From Kiritimatiellota bacterium (GTDB lineage Bacteria > Verrucomicrobiota > Kiritimatiellia > JAAZAB01), in the NCBI GenBank assembly GCA_026398415.1, contig JAPLSY010000018.1:103990-167989 (forward strand): 64,000 nt of DNA, read 5' to 3'. The notes beneath the pieces are model-generated. The model was not told the origin of the DNA. It saw nothing but the letters and a program-made list of their open reading frames with translations, and searched no databases. Positions 57,218-64,000 of the stretch are shown one piece after another (the first letter of the stretch is position 1; each line of letters starts with the position of its first letter). Made by a program: the position numbers and the translations under genes.

Positions 57218-58176
57218 AGCCGTATCCGATGAAAATGAAGCCCGCCTACCAGTTGAAACCATGGGGTGGGCGGCTCATGCAGGATGTGCTCCACAAGGAA
57301 ATCCCCGCCGGCCTTGTGGGCGAAGCATGGGAAGTATCTACGCACGCCGGCGGCATGTCGAGGGTGGCTAACGGGCCGCTTAAGGGGCTGACGCTGGGAG
57401 CGCTTGTCGAAACCAGCGCGGAGGAACTCCTCGGGAATGTGCTTGCCGCGAAATATGGCGGATCATTCCCGCTGCTCGTGAAACTGATCGATGTAAACCA
57501 GCGCGCATCGGTGCAGGTGCATCCGGACGATGTGCAGGCCATGGAGCTCGAGGGGTATCCCTCGGGGAAATCCGAAGGGTGGTACATCATTGACGCAAAG
57601 CCGGGTCATAAAATCTTCGTGGGGTTCAAGGATGGCGTCGGGCGCGCAGAATTTCTTGCCGCGCTTAAGGAAGCCCGGCTTGCCAGCATCCTCAACCAGA
57701 TCGAGGTAGTGCCCGGGGATTGCGTGTATGTGCCGCCGGGAACAGTCCATGCCTGCGGCGACGGCGTGTTCATGCTCGAAATACAGCAGTCGTGCGACAT
57801 CACCTACCGGGTATATGACTGGGATCGCGTCGATCGGAATGGCGCCAAAAGAGAATTGCATATAGACAAGGCCTTGAAAGTCATCAATTTCAAAAACCGG
57901 CTGCAAGTGTTCCGGGCGAAAGGCAGCCCAAACGCGCTAAGCGATGTGTTGCGCTCGCCATATTTCGAGATCCAGGAAGTTGTTGTTGCGGGCCAATTTC
58001 ATCTACCGGCGGCGGAAACCTGCCGTACGGGCACACTCATCGAGGGGGATTGCGTTCTGGAGCATCAGGATGGAAGCCTTCCCTTAAAGCGGGGGGATAG
58101 CTTTATCGTTCCCCAGGGCTGGCCTGTCGCCATAGCCGCACCTTCGTGCAAGATCGTCACCACACTGCTCAAATAG
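57202..58176 (+). CDS. class I mannose-6-phosphate isomerase-like protein
   Basis: A 324-residue cupin-fold isomerase of the type I PMI family. Zinc-binding residues lie in QVHPDDVQAM (Gln, His), KSEGWYIID (Glu) and PPGTVHACGDG (His). LEIQQSCDITYRVYDWDR is a strong family signature. It interconverts mannose-6-P and fructose-6-P, or a related aldose/ketose phosphate used by this operon. It starts inside the dehydrogenase gene, implying translational coupling. Confidence 0.88.
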   Translation: MRGKIKPYPMKMKPAYQLKPWGGRLMQDVLHKEIPAGLVGEAWEVSTHAGGMSRVANGPLKGLTLGALVETSAEELLGNVLAAKYGGSFPLLVKLIDVNQRASVQVHPDDVQAMELEGYPSGKSEGWYIIDAKPGHKIFVGFKDGVGRAEFLAALKEARLASILNQIEVVPGDCVYVPPGTVHACGDGVFMLEIQQSCDITYRVYDWDRVDRNGAKRELHIDKALKVINFKNRLQVFRAKGSPNALSDVLRSPYFEIQEVVVAGQFHLPAAETCRTGTLIEGDCVLEHQDGSLPLKRGDSFIVPQGWPVAIAAPSCKIVTTLLK

Positions 58177-58225
58177 ACAATGTTTATGGAATCGGCACAA
58201 CGCGCAATATAATAAGGTGAAACAT

Positions 58226-59662
58226 ATGGACATATCGGGAAATGGAGACGGACTTTTCAGAAGGAAGAGCCATCCGTACATCGGCAAGGCTTCCATTATC
58301 GGCGAACAAGAGCGTTTGAATGCCATTGCCGACCTGAATAAGGGGCGGGACAACAAGCGCAAGGATGGGGTGGAAATCACCTATTATTTCGAGCTTATCA
58401 CCGACGAGCGGCCAGGCAAGGCGCTGCGCAATGCCGGAAAAATGATCCTTGATCACGGAACAGTGAAGCCATGGAGCAAAGAAGGCGACGCGGGACTGAA
58501 AAAACCGGCGGGCTTTGATGAATACATGAGCTGGGCCTGCGACTTCAAACTGCTGGGATACAACGGCAGGGAGGGCCTGGAGTCCGGTATCATCACGATT
58601 GCCTATCCCATGCGTTTTTTCGACAAGCGTGGTGACGGCAATGTCTCCATGGCCCAGTTTCTCACGGCGGTCGCGAGCGAACCCTTCTCGGCGTTCTCCT
58701 TCTATCAGGGGGCTAAAATCATCGATCTGAAACTGCCGGCGGCCATGAAACGGCAATTCCCTGGACAGGTATGGCCCAATAAAAGAGTGCGCGAATACTT
58801 GAGGATCGGGAATGACGAGCCGATCATCGGCACCATTGTGAAACCGAAGACCGGCCTGACCCCGGAACTATTCTCCCGCTCCGTCGTTGAGGCCGCCTTG
58901 GCCGGCGCCCGCTTTACCAAGGCCGACGAGAACATGCACCTCGCTCTGAAGGAGATCCCAAAATATGTCGGACGCGTCGTCAAAGATTTGACGAAGGCCG
59001 GATTCGATCTTGGAAGGAGCAATCGGCCAAAGGGCAGAAGGTTCCTCTTCGCGCCGCACATCACGAGCGATCCGGACATGCTCACGGACTACGCCAGGGC
59101 CGCTGTCGAAGCCGGGGCCAACGCGCTGATGTTTTCCCCGTACTTTGCGGGCGGATTTTTGAAAATGGCGGAGATAGTCCGGAAGTTCGACGTGCCCGTC
59201 TATGCGCACACGGCCGGCATGAATGTTATGACCGGCTCGCTCAATTGGGGGTTCGACCCGCGGGTGATGTACCTGCTTAGTGCCAGCTTCGGTGCGGCGT
59301 TCATGCAAATTACCACTAAGGGCGGATATTTGAGACCCATGGATGAGGAGAAGGAGGCAATCCTCCAGAGCTTGAAAGACAATGGTTTGGACGGCGACAA
59401 CGGCATGACCCTTGCCATTGCGGGCGGGCTTGGTCCGGCAAACATCGGCTACAACATTCAACAACTTGGCGGGCAAGGGCGAATGTTTCTCGCCGGGTCC
59501 TCCGTCTACAGCCATCCCGATGGTCCTTCCGCCGGGGTAAAGGCCATCCTCCTGGCCTACCAGGCGTATCGAAAGCAAGGTATCACAGGCAAAGATGCTC
59601 TCAGGAACTTTGCACGGGGGTTGGGGGACGCCGGACTGCCGCTGTTGCATGCGCTTGCGTAA
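58226..59662 (+). CDS. RuBisCO-like protein (form IV type)
   Basis: 478 residues from ATG 58226 (AAGG 8 bases upstream). RuBisCO large-subunit fold with an N-terminal domain to about 150 and a TIM barrel. Active-site segments: GTIVKPKTGLTPE (Lys206, Lys208), FTKADEN (Lys232, Asp234, Glu235, the carbamate/Mg site), YAHTAGMNV (His328), TTKGGYL (Lys365), and IAGGLGP where RuBisCO has SGG. RuBisCO Arg295, His327 and Ser379 equivalents appear replaced, so carboxylation of RuBP is unlikely. By context it acts on a phosphorylated sugar or keto-acid, by enolisation, epimerisation or decarboxylation as other RLPs do. Confidence 0.9.
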   Translation: MDISGNGDGLFRRKSHPYIGKASIIGEQERLNAIADLNKGRDNKRKDGVEITYYFELITDERPGKALRNAGKMILDHGTVKPWSKEGDAGLKKPAGFDEYMSWACDFKLLGYNGREGLESGIITIAYPMRFFDKRGDGNVSMAQFLTAVASEPFSAFSFYQGAKIIDLKLPAAMKRQFPGQVWPNKRVREYLRIGNDEPIIGTIVKPKTGLTPELFSRSVVEAALAGARFTKADENMHLALKEIPKYVGRVVKDLTKAGFDLGRSNRPKGRRFLFAPHITSDPDMLTDYARAAVEAGANALMFSPYFAGGFLKMAEIVRKFDVPVYAHTAGMNVMTGSLNWGFDPRVMYLLSASFGAAFMQITTKGGYLRPMDEEKEAILQSLKDNGLDGDNGMTLAIAGGLGPANIGYNIQQLGGQGRMFLAGSSVYSHPDGPSAGVKAILLAYQAYRKQGITGKDALRNFARGLGDAGLPLLHALA

Positions 59663-59777
59663 GAGGCCGTGAAGATGATGCAAATCATTGATGCCATTTA
59701 CATCTCGTCCAAATTGGGACGTGAGGTAGTCATTCGGGCTCGATCATGACCCAGCCAGGACGTTGTAGGGGCATACC

Positions 59778-60857
59778 ATGACATCACAAGAACGAGTTCG
59801 GGCTACGCTGGGCGGCAAGCCGGTGGACCGCGTGGCCTCGGATTTTCGGGCGGAGCCGGAGGTCTACGAAAAATTACGCAAACACCTAAAGGTTGCTGAT
59901 GATGAAGCGGTGCGTATCTGGGCCAAAAGTGATTTCCGCGACCTGGCTTTTATCTGTAACACCGGCGGACATGGCGGCTACAACAGTTTCGGGTGGAAGG
60001 ATAAAAATGCGGGCAACAGTGTCCAGGAGGACTTCTGGGGCGTGCGCCGCGCGAAGGTCAACTACGGTGGCGGCTCTTATATCGATATCGTTCATTATCC
60101 CCTGAAAACGGCCGCAGGACTTGACGAGATCCGGAAATATCAATTCCCCGATCCGCGTAAAATTTTTGACTTTGCGCCGCTTCCGGAAATGGTCGGGAAG
60201 CTGAATAAAGATAACGAATATTTTATCATGATCGAAGGCGAGAGTCTTTATGACCGCTGCTGGGCCGTGCGGGGGATTGAAGAGTTCATGATGGATCTTA
60301 TGGCTGACGAACAGACGGCCGAATACATTATTGAGCGCAACTGGAAGTTTTTTTACGAATACACCAGGATGATCCTGGAAAGCGCCGGAGGGTGCGTGGA
60401 TGCGATCGGTCTCTATAACGATCTGGGCAATCAGCACGGCATGATGATTTCGCCTTCCCTTTACCGGAAGTTTTTCAAGGAGCGTCAGCGCAAATTCATT
60501 AAGATGATAAAAAGTTTCGGTGCGAAGGTGTTTTATCACTCCTGCGGCAACATTCTTGAAATTCTGGAAGACCTGATTGAAATCGGTGTTGACATTCTGG
60601 ACCCCCTGCAGTTAAAAGCCATGAACATTGCGCCGAAAAAACTGGCCGATATCGTCGGCAACCGCCTGGCACTGCATGGTGGACTGGACACGCAGGCGCT
60701 TCTCGTCAACGGTTCGCCGGCAGAAATCAGATCGGCCATTTTCGCTCTGAAGAAAGATCTGGGCAAATACGGCAAATATATTTTCAGCTGCGCGCATTAT
60801 CTTCAGATGGATGTGCCGTTAAAAAACATCGAAACGATAGTTGCGGAAGTGATCTAA
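59778..60857 (+). CDS. URO-D/MtaA-like zinc protein
   Basis: A 359-residue member of the uroporphyrinogen decarboxylase superfamily, nearer the MtaA/CmuA methyltransferase-like branch than HemE. The barrel has a likely Zn site in FYHSCGNI (His254, Cys256) with further candidates in IFSCAHYLQ near the C terminus. True HemE motifs for porphyrin binding are absent. The function of sugar-cluster members is not established; methyl transfer or demethylation of a sugar substrate is a possibility. AGGGG precedes the ATG, with a 115-base gap after the RLP gene. Confidence 0.8.
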   Translation: MTSQERVRATLGGKPVDRVASDFRAEPEVYEKLRKHLKVADDEAVRIWAKSDFRDLAFICNTGGHGGYNSFGWKDKNAGNSVQEDFWGVRRAKVNYGGGSYIDIVHYPLKTAAGLDEIRKYQFPDPRKIFDFAPLPEMVGKLNKDNEYFIMIEGESLYDRCWAVRGIEEFMMDLMADEQTAEYIIERNWKFFYEYTRMILESAGGCVDAIGLYNDLGNQHGMMISPSLYRKFFKERQRKFIKMIKSFGAKVFYHSCGNILEILEDLIEIGVDILDPLQLKAMNIAPKKLADIVGNRLALHGGLDTQALLVNGSPAEIRSAIFALKKDLGKYGKYIFSCAHYLQMDVPLKNIETIVAEVI

Positions 60858-60862
60858 CAATT

Positions 60863-60902
60863 TATCCGGAGACCGGTCATGGCCGGACTGAGTTTCCGGA
60901 TA
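60863..60902 (+). promoter_or_regulatory. nested intercistronic hairpin
   Basis: Outer arms TATCCGGA (60863-60870) and TCCGGATA (60895-60902) are perfect; inside is a CCGG...CCGG hairpin (60873-60886). It lies just before the ribosome-binding site of the next gene and could protect or process the mRNA. Confidence 0.5.
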
Positions 60903-60922
60903 GGCGCTCAAGGAGGAGCAAC

Positions 60923-62254
60923 ATGGACTATTCCGAATTGGTGAAATCGCTCGTGGTGGACTTGAACAGTGTGCCGTTGCTTGATGCGCACACCCATTTG
61001 ACGGGTGGCAAGCTCGGTGCCCGTGGCCTGCATGACGTGCTGCTCTACCACATGTCGGTCAGCGATCTCTATGGCGCGGGTTGTCCCAGCGGCGCGCGCT
61101 TGACGGAGTTTCCCGGCTGGCCCTCGAAAGAGGAAGCCCACGCCCGGATTTGCGAGGCATTGCCGTATCTGCCCTTGGTCAAAAACACCCACATAGCCTG
61201 GGGCATCCGTATCATTCTCAGTGAACTGTATGGCTGGAAGGAAGCCGTCACGGAAGCGAATTGGCGCAAACTCGACGACCTGATCCGGGAACGCGCCGAC
61301 GACCGATCCTGGCAACGTGAGATGCTCAAGCGCGCCAACATCCGGCGGGCCTGCACGGAATTCGCGCGGCGCGGCCAGGGAGAAGACGACGATTTTCTCC
61401 AGTATTCACTGGAGTGGGGCATGGTTGCCCGTTGCCAGTGGGGCGAGTTCGATACAGCGCTCTATGACTTGGAGCGGTGCTGGGGGCGTCCGCCGGAAAG
61501 TCCGGTGCCTATCGGAAGAAAGCGTCCGCCCACCGACCGGACCATTCGGACCCTGGATGATGTCCATGCCGCCGTAAAGCATTACGTGGATCACATCCCC
61601 TACGGGAAAGTCATCTCAAAGGCCACGGGGTTCTCCAGCGAGATTGACTACCGTTTGGTGTCGGACAACGAGATGCGCGCGGCCCTGGCCCGGCGGGGCA
61701 AGGCCGGAATACAGGAACGTGACATTTATGCCTCGTATATCAATGAGGCCTTGCTGACCGCTCTGGAGCCACATGGCAAGGAAATCGTCTATCAGTTCTC
61801 CCTTGGCGCCGAACCGTTGCCCTTTGAAACGGGCAGTCGCCTGCCGCAACGGACGCTGGCCCAGCTTGGCGAGATAATCGGGCGTCACCCCGGGTTGCGT
61901 TTCCAGGCTTTCTCGGCCTGTACCCATGCCAACCAGGCGCTGTGTACCCTGGCGCGCGAGTTGCCGAATTTCAGCCTGGCAGGTTACTGGTGGCATAGCT
62001 TTTTCCCGGCGGCCATTCGCCAGATCATGACGGAGCGGTTGGACATGCTCCCGACCAACAAGCAGGTGGGCTTCTTTTCAGATGCCTACTGCCTGGAGTG
62101 GGCTTACGCCAAAGCCGTGCTGGTGCGCAAACAACTCGCCGAGGTACTGGCCCTCAAGATTGAGCAGGGCCAGTACAGCCGAGACGAGGCGCTGGCGATT
62201 GCCCGCGCCACGGTGTTCGAGACGGCGCAGACGTTGCTCGGCATGCGCGCTTGA
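60923..62254 (+). CDS. amidohydrolase/uronate-isomerase-superfamily protein
   Basis: A 443-residue TIM-barrel metal enzyme. The N-terminal LLDAHTHLTGG gives the HxH metal pair (His23, His25). FQAFSACTHANQAL may carry a further ligand, and the C-terminal GFFSDAYCLEWAYAKA resembles the metal-Asp region of glucuronate isomerase-like proteins. Homologs are often annotated 'glucuronate isomerase', but the sequence is diverged and a hydrolase or isomerase on another sugar acid is possible. AAGGAGG is ideally placed. It continues the sugar cluster. Confidence 0.75.
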   Translation: MDYSELVKSLVVDLNSVPLLDAHTHLTGGKLGARGLHDVLLYHMSVSDLYGAGCPSGARLTEFPGWPSKEEAHARICEALPYLPLVKNTHIAWGIRIILSELYGWKEAVTEANWRKLDDLIRERADDRSWQREMLKRANIRRACTEFARRGQGEDDDFLQYSLEWGMVARCQWGEFDTALYDLERCWGRPPESPVPIGRKRPPTDRTIRTLDDVHAAVKHYVDHIPYGKVISKATGFSSEIDYRLVSDNEMRAALARRGKAGIQERDIYASYINEALLTALEPHGKEIVYQFSLGAEPLPFETGSRLPQRTLAQLGEIIGRHPGLRFQAFSACTHANQALCTLARELPNFSLAGYWWHSFFPAAIRQIMTERLDMLPTNKQVGFFSDAYCLEWAYAKAVLVRKQLAEVLALKIEQGQYSRDEALAIARATVFETAQTLLGMRA

Positions 62255-62319
62255 CGTGCGGTTTGCCCATCTGCCCAGGAGAGTGCCATTGTTCGAAAGC
62301 ACAGCGAAGGAGGTTGAAA

Positions 62320-64000
62320 GTGAAAAACCATATGACGCATGCCGGCCTTTTGGTTGTTTTATTTATTGTTGCTTTGTTTTGTGGCATTTCTCAACGAGCT
62401 GCGGTTGCGGCGGATGAGGGTTTGAAAAAACCGATTATCACACCGGCAAAACTTGAGGAAATGCGTAAAGCGGCGGCTCACAAACAACGCCGCATGATCT
62501 TCAACAACGACGGCGACGATGCCATGCCGTTCGAGACATATAATCCGCTGATCGAGGGGTTTTTGAAGGCGCGGTCAACCGGGTTAATCGGTTCGCAGGT
62601 GGATACGATTTTTTATTCCACCACGGAGTGTTTCAGCGATTTTCTGCATCGCACCAAGGTTGGCAATACCTTCCTGAAGGCCCAGTTCCCCTGTCTGGAA
62701 AAGACCAGGTACAACATTGTGCCGGAACTTATCAAAATGGGCACCGACCCTTTGCAGTTGATGGTGGAATTCTGCCGCACGAACAACCTGGAGATATTCT
62801 GGAGTTTACGGATGAACGATACGCATGACGGGCATGGCGGCGATTACTCGGCTTTCATCTTTCCGGATTTTAAGAAGAACAACCCGGAGTGTTTGTTTGG
62901 CGCGGAAAACGCGAAACCGCGATACGGGGAATGGACCGCGGTTGACTATGCCCAGCCGAAAATCCGGGAAATGGCTTTTCAGTTCGTAGAAGAGGTCTGC
63001 CAAAACTACGATATTGACGGCTTGGAATTGGATTTCTTCCGGCACCTGAATTTCTTCAAGAACGTCGGCCAGGGAGCCCTGGCCAGTCAGGCGGAACTGG
63101 ACATGATGACCAATCTGATGCGGCGGATCCGGAAGATGACGCAGGCGGAGGGCATCAAGAAGGGCAAGCCAATACTTGTGTCCATCCGTGTGCCGGATTC
63201 GGTGGAGTACTGCCGGGCGATCGGATTGGATCTGGAGAAGTGGCTGGCGGAAGGTTTGGTGGATATGCTGGTCGTGACCTGCTATTTCCAGTTGAACCCG
63301 TGGGAATACAGCGCGAAATTGGGCCATAAATACGGCGTGCCCGTGTATGCCGGTTTGAGCGAATCGCGCGTGCAGGTGGGAATGGCGCCAGGTTGGCCGC
63401 AGGATTTTCAGCGTAATTCCACCTTGTTTTACCGTGGCTATGCCATGCAGGCGTGGCAGTCGGGCGTTGACGGTATTTACATGTTTAATTATTTCAATCC
63501 CAAGGCCCCGGCCTGGCGGGAATTGGGCGACAAGAAGGAACTGCTGGTCAAGAGCAAGGTCTATTTCATGTCGCCGCGGGGGGTTGGGTCGCCCGGTTTT
63601 TATGTGCAGGGCGGCGAAAAATTCCGCAATACAAATACACCTACGCTCAGTGTCGATAGACCGATATCCCTGTTGTCCACCCAGCCTGAAAAAATGGCCC
63701 TGGTCATGGCCGAGGATTTTCCCGGCGCGGAGCAAAGGAAATTGCGGCCGGAAATCACCTGCCATCTTTGGATGAAAAATATGGAGACTGGTGACCGGGT
63801 AGATGTGAAAATGAACGGCCGGCTTCTGGAAAACGTGAAGGTGTCCGGGGAATCCCTGGATTACCGGATCGAGCCGGCCGATGTGAAGAACGGCGACAAT
63901 ATATTTGAACTCACGCCACGGACCGTGTCGCAAATGGAATTGTCGGGCAATCCGGGCGCCTTGGAGATAAAAGTCTGGGATATGGCCTACATCTGTGACA
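62320..64000 (+). CDS. secreted TIM-barrel glycosidase-like protein (partial, runs off the window)
   Basis: 560 complete codons from GTG 62320 (AAGGAGG 6 bases upstream), with no stop before the window end. Signal peptide about 1-31 (LLVVLFIVALFCGISQRAAVAA). A TIM-barrel-like domain (about 60-410) includes QNYDIDGLELDFFRHLN (acidic residues near 233-237), LVSIRVPD, EGLVDMLVVTCYF and SGVDGIYMFNYFN. A beta-sandwich C-terminal part follows. It is paralogous to 18779-20893. Likely an extracellular glycoside hydrolase that feeds the sugar cluster; family 10-like GHL is my best guess. Confidence 0.65.
   Translation, partial: MKNHMTHAGLLVVLFIVALFCGISQRAAVAADEGLKKPIITPAKLEEMRKAAAHKQRRMIFNNDGDDAMPFETYNPLIEGFLKARSTGLIGSQVDTIFYSTTECFSDFLHRTKVGNTFLKAQFPCLEKTRYNIVPELIKMGTDPLQLMVEFCRTNNLEIFWSLRMNDTHDGHGGDYSAFIFPDFKKNNPECLFGAENAKPRYGEWTAVDYAQPKIREMAFQFVEEVCQNYDIDGLELDFFRHLNFFKNVGQGALASQAELDMMTNLMRRIRKMTQAEGIKKGKPILVSIRVPDSVEYCRAIGLDLEKWLAEGLVDMLVVTCYFQLNPWEYSAKLGHKYGVPVYAGLSESRVQVGMAPGWPQDFQRNSTLFYRGYAMQAWQSGVDGIYMFNYFNPKAPAWRELGDKKELLVKSKVYFMSPRGVGSPGFYVQGGEKFRNTNTPTLSVDRPISLLSTQPEKMALVMAEDFPGAEQRKLRPEITCHLWMKNMETGDRVDVKMNGRLLENVKVSGESLDYRIEPADVKNGDNIFELTPRTVSQMELSGNPGALEIKVWDMAYICD

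Noticed and set aside
58226..59662. True carbon-fixing RuBisCO
   Set aside because: Several essential residues (Arg295, His327 and Ser379 equivalents) are replaced, and no phosphoribulokinase is nearby. It is better called a RuBisCO-like protein.

Overview
This 64-kb window looks like chromosome from an anaerobic, diderm (Gram-negative-type) bacterium, moderately GC-rich. It has outer-membrane machinery (TolB, Pal, an Mla-type lipid transport set, a beta-barrel protein), a TatA-type translocase subunit, and an oxygen-defence set typical of anaerobes (superoxide reductase, flavodiiron protein, flavodoxin). It also has HypE for [NiFe]-hydrogenase maturation. I infer a member of the PVC superphylum, most likely Kiritimatiellota/Lentisphaerota/Verrucomicrobiota. 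The reasons are the C2H2-like finger protein, the modular secreted proteins, the TIM-barrel glycosidase-like proteins beside a URO-D-like protein, and the repeat-rich spacers. No rRNA or tRNA is present to confirm this, so confidence is moderate to low.

Layout: 1-760 holds a small orphan membrane ORF and a structured, repeat-bearing spacer with a MITE-like element. 766-7412 runs rightward: hypE, a beta-barrel protein, a ferritin-like protein, and a transglutaminase/ABC-exporter trio. 7498-13422 runs leftward: an M4 metalloprotease with six calcium-type repeats, then superoxide reductase, flavodiiron protein and flavodoxin. 13617-18737 carries metY, purM, a papain-like peptidase, a UDP-glucuronate decarboxylase-like SDR and an FHA protein. 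18779-30476 is mostly leftward: a glycosidase-like protein, gyrA, gyrB, trmB, an unknown anchored protein, a REP-associated tyrosine transposase (RAYT) inside its own field of REP-like hairpins, and uppP. 30673-38272 is rightward: tolB, pal, tatA, a finger protein, a zinc-ribbon membrane protein, alr, an FHA protein and a pseudopilin. 38294-48177 is leftward: an Mla-like operon whose ATPase has lost its catalytic motifs, a tightly overlapping acetoacetyl-CoA operon (XRE-cupin, SDR, CoA-transferase, thiolase), and rmuC. 48329-53960 carries mutL, serS and tilS. 54153-64000 is a divergent regulator plus a sugar-catabolic gene cluster.

The best candidate for an undescribed system is that last cluster. 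A DeoR-type repressor is divergent from a class II aldolase, a mannitol-1-phosphate-dehydrogenase-like enzyme, a class I phosphomannose isomerase-like protein, a RuBisCO-like protein (RLP), a URO-D/MtaA-like zinc protein, a uronate-isomerase/amidohydrolase-superfamily protein and a secreted TIM-barrel glycosidase-like protein cut by the window edge. The RLP keeps the Lys/Asp/Glu metal-site pattern but lacks other RuBisCO residues, so it is probably not a CO2-fixing enzyme. I infer a polyol, uronate or branched-sugar degradation route that uses the RLP on a phosphorylated keto-intermediate.

The second striking theme is spacer architecture. Many intergenic regions are inverted repeats built from short degenerate 'words' (CAGAATT, ACCATTG, GAACCAA, GACGACA, GAACACTGA, CGCGAAACACG). 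Some contain shared internal hairpin modules, and some run into genes: the MutL linker, the PurM C terminus, and the signal peptide and tail of a lipoprotein. A separate GTAG-headed REP family surrounds the RAYT gene, and two copies of a 160-167-bp terminal-inverted-repeat element are also present.
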